From assembly GCA_021234155.1 (NCBI GenBank), contig JAJEKV010000053.1, forward strand, positions 6,835,424 through 6,899,423: 64,000 bases of DNA, read 5' to 3'. This DNA comes from Isoetes taiwanensis (taxonomy: Eukaryota; Streptophyta; Lycopodiopsida; Isoetales; Isoetaceae). Each line of letters begins with the position of its first letter. Position 1 is the stretch's first letter. Made by a program: the position numbers and the translations under genes. Below the pieces are notes generated by a model, which was not told where the DNA came from, ran no database searches, and was given only the letters and a program-made list of their open reading frames with translations. This document shows positions 22,730-34,063 of this stretch, in pieces.

Positions 22730-22902
22730 AAGAATGCAATGGTTCTATGGAAACATAGAACCATCATTCTTGGAAAGACGAAAATAGCTTGGACCTTTTT
22801 TCTTGCACTTCTGCCTATATATTGATTCAGTTTCAAGCTTTTCTCATCGGCCTTCTTTTTGAGTGTTTCCATCTTTGTCTATGTTGTGCTTCTAGCTTTC
22901 CC
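22730..22902. repeat. Dispersed repeat with GAAA-loop hairpin, copy 2
   Basis: Second copy of 17941-18113. The stem is at 22739-22764. The sequence before it, CGGCCTTGAGATGA.GTTTTG onward (22690-22735), recurs at 23668-23711, so the hairpin segment may have been inserted into a pre-existing repeat. Confidence 0.65.
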
Positions 22903-24338
22903 TCCCTCCCAACCCTCATTCAAGCCTTGTTTCTTGGTGCAATAATATAGGGGCGGATGTTCTTCCCTGGCTAGTTTGCAGATGATTATTCCTGGCTAGA
23001 CAGATGTTCTTCCCCGACCCCTTTGCTTTATGGTAAATTAGTCATGGGCGGATGTTCTTCCCCGCACTAGTTTGCAGATGTGTTTTCTTGGCTAGGCGGA
23101 TGCTCTTCCCCGACCCAATTAATGGACTTAGTTTTTCTAAAGGGCACTTGTTGAAAGAGTTGGGGATTTTTTGATACTCTTTGTCATTTTTTATCCCTTT
23201 TTAGGGCTGCTAATAAAGATTTAACAGTTCTCTTCTTTTCTGCTTTAGTCATATTCTCCAGGTCGTTTTACTCTCTTTTTGCAGTTGAGATGATTTTGGG
23301 AGCATGCCGATGCAATTTCAAAGATTTTTTATGGTCCTTGCATTTTCTGGCGCGTGGAGTCTTGTTCGACATATTGCTGCTGGTTCAAACCTTAGCTTCA
23401 TCACTCGTATCCCTCTTAGTTCATTTTTTATCTTCATGGTTTTCCCCGAAAACCCGAAAGGGCGGGGTTTTTAGTCCAGTTGATAAGATTTCGGACTTTG
23501 AGTCTGTGTGGCTTTATATTTTCCTTATTAAGACCCTCGATGATTGTCTAGTTTCGGGGTCTTAAACATGTTTGGCTTTGATATGTTTTTGGCCATTCAT
23601 TGTTACTACTCTACTGTTGTACTCGATGTTTTTGGAACGCTCAATAGGAAAGCCACTTCACTTTCGGCCTTGAGATGACGTTTTGTTGTTGATTGTAGTC
23701 TTCCAAGAATCTCTAAATCTGTTCTGGAGTAAGCAAACCAGAGCTAGCCGCTAAGTGTCTGTATTGCTCGTGTTGGAAACATGCCCAGAAAGGATTTCGT
23801 GGAGAGGATTGTCTTAAAAAAAACACGTGGCATTAAAACAAAAGAATGGATTGCGGCGCAGAAAAATTCCAAACGTGACAAAATGGGAAAATTACAAACA
23901 TAATTACATATGAATTGATAGGATCGCTCGATCATTGTCCTTTAATTTTCATGAGGCATTGAATATATTGTGATGCAATGACGATGTGATAAGATAACCA
24001 CCTAGGAAGTAGTTATTACCGTGGAAATCATATTTTGTGCTTACCACTTATATTCTATACTTACCATCTTACAAATACGTTTATATGTGCACTTTTTATC
24101 CTAACATCTTTCTTGCTCCTCCATTCTTGCCAAGTGCTCTCCTTGTTTTTCCTTGGCTATTTGACTTGCGCCTCTTCTTCTTCTATGTGGCTTCTTCTAG
24201 CTTTAGTTTTATTTAAGCTCATGATTTGGAGCCTTAATGGACGTTGTCTTTAGAGTCATATTATGTGCCTCTTAGAATGCATTTTCTCTACCAAAAATTC
24301 CAGAATGGTGTTCTCTTGCTCTCTACCTCTTTGTCAGC
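22903..24338. other. Intergenic with short repeats
   Basis: No supported gene. Repeats of GGCGGATGTTCTTCCC at 22951, 23046 and 23096, and a GC-rich inverted patch CCCCGAAAACCCGAAAGGGCGGGG at about 23446, whose CCCGAAAGGGCG core recurs near 25160. Confidence 0.35.
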
Positions 24339-24385
24339 ATGTTTCGGTTTATGGAGATGCACACAAAGACCATTTTGTCCACCTT
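24339..24385. repeat. Single copy of the ~42 bp minisatellite unit
   Basis: Starts CATGTTTCGGTTTATGGAGA and matches the units of the array at 25226-25395. Confidence 0.6.
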
Positions 24386-25225
24386 GTCTCTAAAGGTAAA
24401 TGGCCTTCTAGAGCTAGGGACAAGTGTTCCGAGCAGTTAGCAACTGCCAGACACTCACCCTACTTGGAGCTTGGCATTTGAGTTCCCCCCATCAGCGCTT
24501 TTGTGCGCGTCTCCATTCTGGATCTTTCCTGAGCTCACTTCCTGCCCACCCCTCCCCCATCTTCCCCTTTTTTTTTTATAATACATAAACCATTCACTCC
24601 AGTTTTCCTATTTGACCTTGCAAGCATGACCCGCTTATTGCTATATTTATTAGTTTATGGTTATGGAGCCTTGGTGATTTATGTTGTTATGGGATTGTTG
24701 ATTTATGGTTTTAGAGCCGTGATGATTTGCTTATGATTTTGAAGCCTTGGTGGCTAAATTACAGTTTTTGTGGTTTTAGAGCCTTGGTGGCTTTTGTTGA
24801 AGCCTGGTATGGCATGGTTTTATTGTGTGTTGGTGGTATTGGAGCATGGTCGGTTATTGTGAGTTGTCGCAATGGTGGTTGCATTGGTAGCCTTTGGTGC
24901 CAATGGGCCCGGGGTCTTGTCTTAATCGTACTTTTGTTTTGCAGGATGACGATTCGCATTTACGATTTTGGTTAGTGATGGATGACGTGGTCATGTTTAC
25001 GATGTTGGTTGGCGAAGGTGTTGCTTTTGATCTGAACTTGCATGTGGCTTTTTGCTTACAAGTTATTTATAGACCCAAAAAGGTCATGAGGGTTCTTTTC
25101 TTTTTTCAGTTGTGAATAAGATCTCTTAGATGGTTTTTTATCTTTAAGGTTTCCTCAAAAACCCGAAAGGGCGAGCTTTTCATCCCGGGATAAGCTTCCT
25201 TCTTAGAGATAGCATGTATCAGCAA
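24386..25225. other. Intergenic with GAGCCTTGGTGG echoes
   Basis: No supported gene. The motif (G)AGCCTTGGTGG with ATTTATGG-like spacers recurs four or more times between 24665 and 24800, a degenerate minisatellite. Confidence 0.4.
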
Positions 25226-25395
25226 CATGTTTCGGTTTATGGAGATGCCCACAAGGGCCATCCGTATATTTCGGTTTATAGAGATGCCCACAAGGGCCAT
25301 TTTGTCATGTTTAGTTTATGAAGATGCCCACAAGGGCCATTTTACCAGCATGTTTCCGTTTATGGAGATGCCCACAAGGGCCATTTTGTCCACCT
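25226..25395. repeat. Minisatellite, four units of ~42 bp
   Basis: Four head-to-tail units sharing GAGATGCCCACAAGGGCCAT or a one-base variant, with variable joints. Each unit could pair GCCC with GGGC. The array ends at TTGTCCACC, like the single copy at 24339. Confidence 0.85.
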
Positions 25396-26081
25396 TGTGC
25401 ACAATTTTCCATGAATGTGTTTGTAGCAGATTGCAGCTTGTTCATTGCACTAAGTTAACTATCAAAATTTAACATATTTCCTTGACTTTTATTTTTCTTT
25501 GGCTCGAAGGCATATCTGGGCCACGTCCTTACTGTTTGGTATCACATACGTAGCACATATATTAATAAGTGAATTGAACGAGTTTCTCAATATGTACTCA
25601 ATCAGAACGTGAGCCAACTGTAACATGAACATGCGGGAGTAATGAACATGAGCATGTGGAAGTAATGACAGATTAATTTAAATTGGCACCAGTAGGCATG
25701 CTTAGAATTGTCTATCTCAATAATTTTGTACATTGATGTCCAGACCTGCTCTACAATCCTGCTGATTTCTGGAATGACTTAAAGCCTCTACTTTTACAAA
25801 GTGATCTATCCAATCTGCATTCTTCTTCCCTGGAATGCTTTGGAATTGAGACTTTGGCTAACATCTGATGGAACTTCAATTGAAGTCATCCTCGTAAGCT
25901 ACCAGCCAAACTACAACTGAAGCATCAATCTATAAGATATGTGCTCCAAAAGTACAAGATGAGTATGGGGTTAATCTTCTGTGCATATTTGAGAAGAACA
26001 GTCAGATATTGGTAATATCTTCATTACCAAGTCATTAGAAAAGATCTGAGGAATCCCGAGGAGATTTACTGGTTGGAACTG
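25396..26081. other. Intergenic, nothing recognised
   Basis: AT-rich sequence; no protein motif seen in either direction. Confidence 0.3.
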
Positions 26082-26493
26082 CTATCTGAAGGACTTGAGC
26101 AAAATGGTCTTTTTCACATAAGGAACATGTCTTCTCTGCATGCTATGCAACTTGGAAGACTTTAGGTTATTTTTTGGCTTGATAGCTCTGCTGCTGGACA
26201 ATGATGTGAAAGAAACTCTTAAAGATGAGCCATCTAAACTCTGCACATAAGCAAAACAAAGATTAAGAGAGAAGAACAGCAAAAAAAAACCTGTGTTTTG
26301 AGAACCAAAATAGAAGAAAATTGAAAAACAAAGGGAAGAAGAAACTTACATTGGAGAAGAAGAGATGGGTAATGTCTTTGAGGGGTTGTCTGGGGTGCGG
26401 AAGCAAAAGGGAAACGGCAGATGTGGGAGGAAGTGTGGAAAGGGGATCTGCATTTTCATCATTGTGTGGAGGAGCAACGGAAGCCAAATCCAT
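26082..26493 (-). CDS. Small two-exon gene, unknown product with D-box-like motif
   Basis: Predicted as join of 26350-26493 and 26082-26240 on the minus strand. Exon 1 runs from ATG 26493 to a GTAAGT donor; the 109-bp intron ends TGTGCAG. Both exons are in phase 0, giving about 100 residues. Exon 1 reads MDLASVAPPHNDENADPL and then RQPLKDITH, which resembles an RxxL destruction box seen in cell-cycle proteins. Exon 2 is Ser/Lys-rich. A TATAAA lies about 65 bp upstream. I do not recognise the family. It could be a genuine small gene or the first part of a larger or captured gene. Confidence 0.5.
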
Positions 26494-26556
26494 ATCCGGA
26501 GCTTGCTGTGTAGAGGAGATCTGCAAATATGGCCGTTTGTGGAAAAGAGAGAGAGG

Positions 26557-26563
26557 GTTTATA
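26557..26563 (-). promoter_or_regulatory. TATA box of the small two-exon gene
   Basis: CTATAAACC on the minus strand, about 65-70 bp before the ATG at 26493 and followed by a CT-rich leader, a common plant promoter arrangement. Confidence 0.4.
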
Positions 26564-26599
26564 GCAGAGCATGAGAGGGAACATGATGGCGGGCTGTGG

Positions 26600-27250
26600 T
26601 GCGAAAACTCGCATCTCCGATGTTTTCCCAAGTTCAAATTTTGAACATTTGTTTGCTTTATACTTTCCCTCATTCTCTACCTCCGCGCACCTCCATTTAT
26701 TTTGCTTATATAGAAACGACCCCTCAAAGAGTTTTATAATCCATTGTGTGGACCTCGAGATATCTTGAAGCAATCCCTCAGTTTTGGAATTTGTCAATGG
26801 TACCTTGACAACTAGTACATCCCTTGGTCCTCCTCATCATGGATGTGCTTGCTCGGATCATGTCAAAACTGAACATAGAATCCTATGCACCTCAATTGCT
26901 CGCCTCTTCCTCATCACATTCTTCTTTAAAACATGCTAGCTGGGATCCTTCTCCTCCTCTTTGATGTTTCACACTTTCTACAGTCCAAGATCACTCCATC
27001 CTAATTGGCACAAAGCATGCAGTCCATCTACAACTAATGGTGGGACTGAAGCCATTTCTTTAAAGCACAAACTGGTAAGTTTTAAGTACAACTAAAAATA
27101 GAGGAAGCATGACTAACTTCTATAGTATTTCTATAGTATTTCTATAGATGGTGTACTTCTCAGCACACCATCTGTGCATGACTTGGCATTATATATACTT
27201 GAGGTTCTAGATAAACGTCTGCAATTACTGAGCCCTCAGTAGTCATTATC
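26600..27250. other. Intergenic, nothing recognised
   Basis: No supported gene. A 9-bp stem AGATGGTGT / ACACCATCT lies near 27146-27173. Confidence 0.3.
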
Positions 27251-27269
27251 TAAGCTTGTCTAGTATCAT

Positions 27270-27427
27270 CATTACTGCAAAGGTTTTTCCCTTGAAAACC
27301 TTTCGAGGCAGGGGTTTTTTAATCCTAGTAGTAATGATTGTACTAGCCCATTGTATGGGTCCCATGACCTATTGGTCTCCGTGGACGTTAAAAAACTATT
27401 CTATTCTATTCTATTCTATTCTATTCT
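27270..27427 (+). mobile_element. Short retroposon-like sequence with (TATTC)n tail
   Basis: A GAAAACC(T)TTCGAGG patch and a GC-rich stretch end in A-rich sequence followed by about six ATTCT units (27396-27427). Similar TATTC tails are at 57955 and, inverted, at 60688. The pattern fits the 3' end of a SINE or LINE. Family unknown. Confidence 0.35.
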
Positions 27428-27522
27428 ACAAATTGGGATGCCATTGGATTTTCTTAAGCGTTGAATGAAGTTAAAATTAGACATCATCATGCCATTTAAA
27501 TATTTATGATCATACTCGTTAC

Positions 27523-27541
27523 GGTGCCCAGCATTGCTGGG
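27523..27541. other. Helitron-like terminal hairpin
   Basis: GTGCCCAGCATTGCTGGGC, a perfect GCCCAGC/GCTGGGC stem. The same kind of palindrome is at 33603, 35600 and 35850. Such hairpins lie near Helitron ends. No CTRR-T end is seen here, so this may be an internal or 5' subterminal copy. Confidence 0.35.
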
Positions 27542-27709
27542 CTAACTCGAAAACATATCATTAAGCTCCAATATAGCTTGTATTATATTGGGCGTTATAG
27601 GATAAGAAAATTTGAAACTCAAGTAACTCTCATGTATTATGAGCCTTTTGGGTTTCAGAATACTCTAGCAAATATTGCAAAATCTGCAGGCCAGACTGCC
27701 AAATAAATG

Positions 27710-28589
27710 TTCGTTGATCGTTTACTTTTTGTGTGCCTCACCCTATTCTCTAAGGTTGAGGTTAATGATATTTTATTATATTCAATATTCTAAAATAGTT
27801 CCAATTTCTCTCTACGTTGTTCTATCTAAGCTTTCGATTTAGTATTGTATGCCATGGATTTCCAATGCTTATGAGTAACCATGTGCTCAAATAGGGTCTT
27901 GTCTCTTTTTTCTGCCCATGTAAGCAAGAGCAATTTGAAGCAAGAATATGAGCAATTTGGTTTAGAGATTGTACCTATCCACATGGTTTTCTATCATCTA
28001 TCAGCTCTGCCAAGTTCAACATTTTTTAAGATTGTATCTTCCACAATCAGTAAAGTACATGCATACATGAAAAGCACATGCATGAAATAGTGACCTGTAA
28101 AATGATAGTATATGTAATAAATCTTTCATGTCTTGTGTGTTTGAAGGTGCCCATGTGAGATTATAAGAGATGGTAGTTGCTTCTTAGCGCATTATGCCCT
28201 GATATGCTGCTCTATATTCTATATAGATCACCATTCATTATTGTGCCACATCAACTTGTAGGTGCACTGTCAATTGCTATATTCCCCTAGCAATCTAGTT
28301 ATAGATGAGAGATAAATGTATGCAGCTGAACATGACAAAGAATAACCATGTTCCCTATCTCATTACATCGCTGCAAATGAATTTTGCAACTTGTCCTAAG
28401 ACACAACGCCCCCCCCTTCCCCCCTCCCCGCCCCAGAGTTTCATTTGTGCAGATAAAATAAAACATTGCATGCAAACACAGTTATGGATAAACAAACCTT
28501 ATCATGTAATACCTTCAAAGGGCTAAAAACCAAACAAAATATGAAACAAATGAAGATGGCAAAATGAAACCTTGCATACCTTGAACACT
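27710..28589. other. Intergenic, nothing recognised
   Basis: AT-rich with a C-run (28412-28430). No supported gene. Confidence 0.3.
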
Positions 28590-28930
28590 GGTGCCTGGAC
28601 GTACTTAATGCAAAGGTATTAGTGTTGCAGTCACCCAGAGGACCAAATAACTGTGCTTTGAAAATTGGGGACCCAGCAACCAAAATAAGCTTATGAGCTT
28701 CGAATACCTCTCCATCTACTTCAAGTATGATCCTGAAGAAGGACACTAGAGTCCTTTTCTAATGCTAGTTGTGGTGTCGGAATATAATAGTTGTGGTGTC
28801 GGAATATAATAGATCTTTGAACCTTGTGTCCGATCTTGGACCACACCCAAAGTACATTTAATCTCAGGCTATCATTCTCAATGACCATTATATAGAGTGT
28901 ACATCTTACCAGTTCCAAAAGAAATTTCAT
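28590..28930 (-). pseudogene. BTB/POZ-MATH (BPM-type) gene fragment
   Basis: Minus strand reads, in changing frames, ENDSLRL, KCTLGVVQDRTQGSKIYYI, then [20 protein letters not shown] and IFKAQLFGP, then QAPVFK before a GTATGC donor. This is the MATH-to-BTB junction and first BTB helix of BPM proteins, plant CUL3 ubiquitin ligase adaptors. At least two frameshifts and a 22-bp tandem duplication (28772-28815) break it, and the MATH domain and the rest of BTB are missing. A decayed or captured gene piece. Confidence 0.72.
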
Positions 28931-29130
28931 TCAATGTTATAAATAACCTGCATCATTAAGGGACAACACCTTGAAGTCTAGTTTTATGGGCTCTGAATAT
29001 AGAGGACAACTCCCTTGCCGGAATTATTAGAAAGCAATGAGTTCACCTGGAGAATAGCTTGAGCTTCAACACAAAGGGACGAGAAAATAATTTGAGAATA
29101 AAAGCAAAAGCTAAGTGAAGAAAGGGGAAA

Positions 29131-29356
29131 GAAACAAGTGCATATATCTTACCATTTAGCTGCAACATATAGACCTGTTCTTTGGCATGAAATTGAAGGA
29201 ATTTGGGACCAAAAGGACTCATGCTGATCATATATTTTTGCTGCAATATCGTGTTTCCTGGATCAGAATATTCTGCTTCTGCATAGAATTGTTTCCATTG
29301 CAACAGCCAAGGGATATATGATATCATGCAAAGTTCCCACAGCAAGCATGCCACTC
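29131..29356 (-). pseudogene. Duplicated exon-like segment, copy 1
   Basis: Matches 60511-60756 on the same strand. It reads AEYSDPGNTILQQKYM, SPFGPKFLQF, QVYMLQLNG and then a GTAAGAT donor, so it looks like the end of an exon. I cannot name the gene; LNGKIYAL is mildly kelch-like but lies across the donor. Confidence 0.5.
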
Positions 29357-29499
29357 CCTACTTCCATACATGGGTATGAAGACCATTCGATACCTATTAG
29401 ACTCATTTTACAACTGTACGCTTCCGCTATATAGGATTCCCATAGAGGACGTGGGACGAATGACACCTCCGTATCCTTCACACGAATATTTGGTCATCC

Positions 29500-30271
29500 C
29501 AAGTGGTCCGAGTTAGACAAAGGGCTTTTCCATAGTGGTGATGTCGCCACGGGAGGGAAATTCCTTGTATTTGTACGATGGGGACGTCGTATAGATTCTT
29601 GGAGTGTCAAAATGGTATCAGATCGTGATTGTGGTGGAGTAGATCATTGCACTGGTCATATTCTAACTCGTTAGATTGGTTAGTTGTAGGGGACTTTAAT
29701 TTAGGATAAACTATCCTAATCCCATAGTTCGTATGAGTGTTGGCCTAGTTATGAGAAGCAAGCTAGCTAAGGATTAACGTGTGAGTTATTAGAGTAGAGT
29801 TAAGTTGGGAGAACAAGGTCTCTTGTTTCCATGGGCCATAACTTTTTCTAGGTAAGTCAAATGGAGGTGACTCTTGCACCAACGCGTCGGGGACAGTCGA
29901 ATTGACCAAAAAGCATAGATGGGACGCGTCAAAACGACCTCGAATAGGCCCTAGAGCCAAAGGGGTGTGATCGGCAAAATCGAGTCTTAGAATTCAAAAC
30001 TAAACACGAAAATTCCTTATCACGTCCCCATATATTTTCGAGTATAAAAAGTGATGCTTATTTCCGCCGTATAAAATTTTTATTAAAAAAAAAAAAAAAT
30101 TGAAAATTTAAAACTTAAAAGTGACTCCTTTTTTTTTTTTTTTTGCGTTTTATTTCCCCGCTGCCGCCTCGTCCCTCCGCCATACCCGCTGGAGGAGACC
30201 TTGCTTTTCCATAGCCATTACCTTGGCCACCACCGTTGTACCAGCGCCCCACCTCCGTACCTTCTTGTGCG
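29500..30271. other. Unassigned; possible remnant LTR junction and primer site
   Basis: At 29613 TGGTATCAGATC matches the tRNA-iMet primer site of the two large elements except for its last two bases, and GTGTCA precedes it by three bases. A TATAAAAA-like box follows at about 30050. This could be the 5' end of a third, decayed element leading to the ORF at 30272. No second LTR was found. Confidence 0.3.
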
Positions 30272-31053
30272 CAAATGGCCATGGCCCGTACTTGGGGTTT
30301 TGTTAGCTACTCCAATCTCAACGTCCACCAAATCTTTGCCGAGCTTGGTGATCAGCTCAGTGGGGACCTGAGAAAGCTCGAGCTCCTCTTAATTGAGTTT
30401 GTTCAGCAGTTCCCACCGAAAATAGGATGCCTTACTCTATTTTCCACTTGAAGGAGCGCCTCTTGCTGAAGTTCAACGCCTTAGGGGAGCCTTACACGTT
30501 GGTCGAGCAGCCGGACCAAGTTTTAATGTTGGTCAAGTTCTACCCTCTTCCTTGCGTGGAGGTTAGTGAAACAGAAGCAATCAAGGCAGAGGCCAAAAGG
30601 ATCACGGGCCTAGTTAGCTTGAATGATGCGTGGGAGATAGAGCGAGGAGACCCGAAGGCCCGAGGTAGAGAGTATGTTTACCTGGGAGATGGGCAAGCCA
30701 TTGTTGTTAGGAATCCCTTTTGCCTTTCCCCCTACCATTTTGATGAGGAGTCCCAGACTTTTATTTGGGGCGAGATTCTGACATACCTCACCATGGATCT
30801 CATGCGACTCATTCATCAGGACATGCAATCAAGGCCGGACAGATGTAAGACTGAGTTACTGAGAAGAGTTAGTGCACATCGCCTAGCCGAGGTAGAAGAG
30901 TGTATGGCAGCTGCATATACCGCACAACAGGAAGCTGTACAGGTGGAGCAGCAACAAGCCGAGCAAGTTGCCAAGGAAAATCCTGAGAGGGACACCCACC
31001 ACCAGACTCAGCACAACGAGGAGCAACACGGAGCAGGCTCTAGATCAGACTGA
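30272..31053 (+). pseudogene. Unidentified ORF, frameshifted, possibly ORF B-like
   Basis: From an ATG near 30272 (MAMARTWGFVSYSN ... VHQIFAELGDQL) the frame shifts near 30427 and stays open to 31053. It ends in a Gln/Glu-rich tail (QQEAVQVEQQQAEQVAKE). No known domain recognised. The start recalls the first 50 residues of ORF B (aromatic, then V..IF and an EF). Together with the primer-site-like sequence upstream, a distant third relative is possible, but similarity is weak. Confidence 0.35.
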
Positions 31054-31784
31054 AAATTAGGCGCGGGTCAACCTCCGAGCCATATCTCCTCGACACTTTG
31101 CCATAAATGCCTAATCTGCCATAAATGCCTAAATCGCAACGTGTCATGCAACTGTAAATTTTAAGGAAGAAATGAAATGCGAACAGAAAATGAAACTGCT
31201 TTACTATAGGAAGGATAATATTATAGGGTGTGTCCTGAACCACGCCCTAGATCAGATGGTTGACGATTTAGTCAATCAACGATGAAAATGATGTGTGCGT
31301 ATTTTCAACCAAAATTTCATCTTGACAATTGCTTCAATACGATTCACTCATGAGATCGCAGCAGAATGTGGTGGGCCACATGTGGTGATCGAGCTTGGTT
31401 TTGGTAAACAGGCTTGGAGCAAAGGCTGACGTCTCACGCCCATCCCTCGCTCATCCTCATCTTTAAGCTTTTTTTTGTTGTTTGAAATTCCTCATCTTGG
31501 TGCTTTTTTTGGTGCTGGAATTGGATTGCCTTCTCGACTAGTGGAGGTTTCTAATGGAGTATTGATTTAATTTAATTTATATTTGATTATTAATTTATAT
31601 TTGATTATTTTATCAATATATTAATTTAATTTATTATTTAATCTTATATTATAATGTTATAGCGTAAGTATGTCATGAATGAAACCCTAATTTGGATGGT
31701 TGAGATCATCCAATTGCATCCGAAGACCGAGATTTATCACACGACTTCCCACCACCATGATTGGCCGTGCTCTAATGTCTGAAT
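31054..31784. other. Intergenic, nothing recognised
   Basis: AT-rich. ATAAATGCC repeats near 31103-31125. No supported gene. Confidence 0.3.
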
Positions 31785-33515
31785 AGGAAAGGGAAAAGGA
31801 AAAGGGAGGAGAAAAGGGCAAAGTGAAAGGAAAAAAGGCACGGGTAAAAGGGAAAGAAAGAAAGGGAAAAAGGAAAGCGAAAAGAGCACGGAAAAGGGAA
31901 AGGAAAATAAAAAAAAAGAGAACACTACGAAAAGGAGAAGATGGAAGGAACGAGGATAGGAGTAAAAGGGAAGTTGAAAAGGGGATGAGAAAAAGGGTAG
32001 AGAGGAGGGAAGGGAAAAGGGAAAAGGAAAGAAAAGGGAAAGGGAAAGGTAAAAGAAAGGGGAAGGAGGAGGGAGTGAAAAGGAACACTGGGAAAGGGGA
32101 AGAGGAAAAATGTGGGGAAAGGAGGAAAAGGGAGGAGATAAGGGCAAAGTGAAAGGCAAAAAGGCACGTGTAAAAGGGAAAAGGAAATGGAAAAGAGCAC
32201 AAAAAAGAGAAAGGAAAAGAAAGAGAGAAAATAAAGGAAAAAAGGACACTATGAAAAGGAAAAGAGGGAAATGGTGAGGACAGGAGTAAAAGGGAAGGGA
32301 AACAGGGGATGAGGAAAAGGGTAGAGAGAAGGGAAGGGAAAAGGAAAAGGGAAAAGGATAGGAGAAGGGAAAAGGAAAGGGAAAAAAGGAAGAAGGGAAA
32401 AAGGACATGAGAAAAAGGAAAGAGAAAAAGGGAGGGGAGAAGGGATGGAAAGGGAAAAAGGAAAAAGCGAGGGGAGTTGCAAAAGGGAAAAAAGGCATGG
32501 GGAAAAGAGGAAGAGAAAATAAGGAGAGAAGCGGAAAAAAGGAAGAGAGAAAGGAGGGAGGAAAAGGGGAAAGGAAAAAAGAAAAGAACAAAGGAGGGAG
32601 GAAAGGAAAAGAAAAAGACTACGAGAAAAAGGGAAGAGGGAAAGGGTGGGCAAAGGGAAGGAAGAAATGGCACTGTAAAAAGGGAAAAAGAAATAAAAGG
32701 AAGGGAAAAAAGACATGAGAAAAAGAAAGGGAAAAAGGAAATAAAAAGGAGGCGGAAGAGAGAAAGGGTCGGGAGAGGAGGAAAAGGGAACGGAAAAAGG
32801 CTATTGGTAAAGGGGAAGGGGGAAAGGGAAGCGAAGGGGATGGAATGGGAGAAAAGGAAAATAAAATAAGGTAAAAGGAAAAAGGGAATGTGAAAAGGGG
32901 AGGGGAAAAAGGGAAAGGGGGAAAAAGGGAAAAGCAAGGAGGGGGGAAATGGAAAAGGCAAATGTGAAAAAAGTGGAAGCAAATGGAAAAAGGCAAAAGA
33001 GAAAAAACGGGGGGTAAAATGGGAAAATAGAAAGGGGAGGTGAATAAAAAGGAAGAGCAAAATAGAAAAAGAAAAAAAGAAGGAAAAAAGGGAAAAGGAG
33101 GGAGAGGAGGGAAAAGGTGAAGAAAGGGGAAAAGAGGAGCGAAAAAGAGCATGAAAAAATAGAAGAGAAAAGGGACATGGCAAAAAAGGGAAGAGGGAAA
33201 GGATGAGGAAAGGGGAAAACCGAAGGAAAAATGGACATGGAAAAAGGGAAAGGGAAAGAGGGAAAAGAAAAAAGGAGGGGGAAAAGGAAGGAAAAAGGGC
33301 ACTAGAAAAAAGGGAAGACGGAAGGGCTGGGCAAAAGAGGAAAAGGGAAGGGAAAAAGGGGAAAAAAAGAAAAGGTGGGGAGAAGGAAAGGGAAAAGGGA
33401 AAAGGGAAAGGAAAGGGGAAAGCAGAAAGGAAAACTTAGAAAGAAGGGCACGAGTAAAAGGGGAAGAGGGAAAGGGGAAAAGGGAAAAGGGAAAAGGTAA
33501 GGGGAAGTGCGAAAT
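31785..33515 (+). repeat. 1.7 kb polypurine (G+A) tract
   Basis: Almost only A and G on the plus strand, built of GGGAAAAGG-type words. Longer sub-repeats are visible: the segment with AAGGGCAAAGTGAAAGG at 31815 recurs at 32139 (period ~325 bp). Long open frames on the minus strand encode Phe/Pro/Ser/Leu and are a composition effect. Such a tract can form triplex DNA. Confidence 0.9.
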
Positions 33516-33601
33516 GTGTTTGAATGCTCTTGATTATCCAATTTTAAAAATATGAATCCATTTAACAATTGCTCCAGTATATCATTCACAGTTTCTAGCT
33601 A

Positions 33602-33630
33602 TGCCCAGCAACGCTGGGCACCTTAACTAG
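33602..33630 (+). mobile_element. Helitron-like 3' terminus
   Basis: TGCCCAGCAACGCTGGGCAC is a 7-bp stem hairpin. The 3' end CTAG follows after a short spacer and is followed by T, matching the plant Helitron end (hairpin, then CTRR, insertion next to T). The matching 5' end is uncertain; candidates are the palindromes upstream at 27523 or elsewhere. The polypurine tract would lie inside the element. Confidence 0.5.
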
Positions 33631-33689
33631 TTAATTATTTAATTAGCTTAATTAATTATTGATTATGTATTAATAATTAATACTCCTCC

Positions 33690-34063
33690 TTTGCTCCTCC
33701 CCCTCCTCTTTTGCCTCTTTGCTCTCCCTCCCCCTTCTTCCAACTTATCCCCTGCCCCTGTGCCCCCCTTCTCCCCCTTGTCCCTTCTCCCTACCCCTGC
33801 CCCTTCTTCCAACTTATCCCCTTCCCCTCTTCAACGTGTGGCCCCTCCCTCTTTCTCCTCCTACCCTTCTCTTTATCAAGGTGTGCCCCCCTCCCTCCCC
33901 CTCCTCCTTTGCCCTTTTGCTCTCCTCTCCCTTCCCTACCCCTGCCCCTTCTTCCAACTTATCTTTTTCCCCTCTTCAACGTGTAGCCCCTCCCTCTTTC
34001 CCCTCCTACCCTTCTCCTTATCAAGGTGTGCCCCCTCTCCCTCCCCTCTTTTCTTTTTTGTAT
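33690..34063. repeat. Polypyrimidine tandem repeat, period ~145 bp
   Basis: C/T-rich plus strand with about 2.5 copies of a 145-bp unit: CCCTTCTTCCAACTTATC at 33801 and 33946, and TCAACGTGTGGCCCC and its variant. Runs of CCCC make G-quadruplexes possible on the minus strand. Open frames are low-complexity artefacts. Confidence 0.85.

Noticed and set aside
25226-25395. CRISPR-like array
   Set aside because: Units are contiguous tandem repeats without unique spacers, in a plant nuclear genome.
27396-27427. (TATTC)n as a telomere-like repeat
   Set aside because: The unit is not a plant telomere repeat; it looks like a retroposon tail.
31687-33183. Long minus-strand open frames rich in Phe, Pro, Ser and Leu
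   Set aside because: They are the translation of the polypurine tract; stops are rare in such composition and no motif is present.
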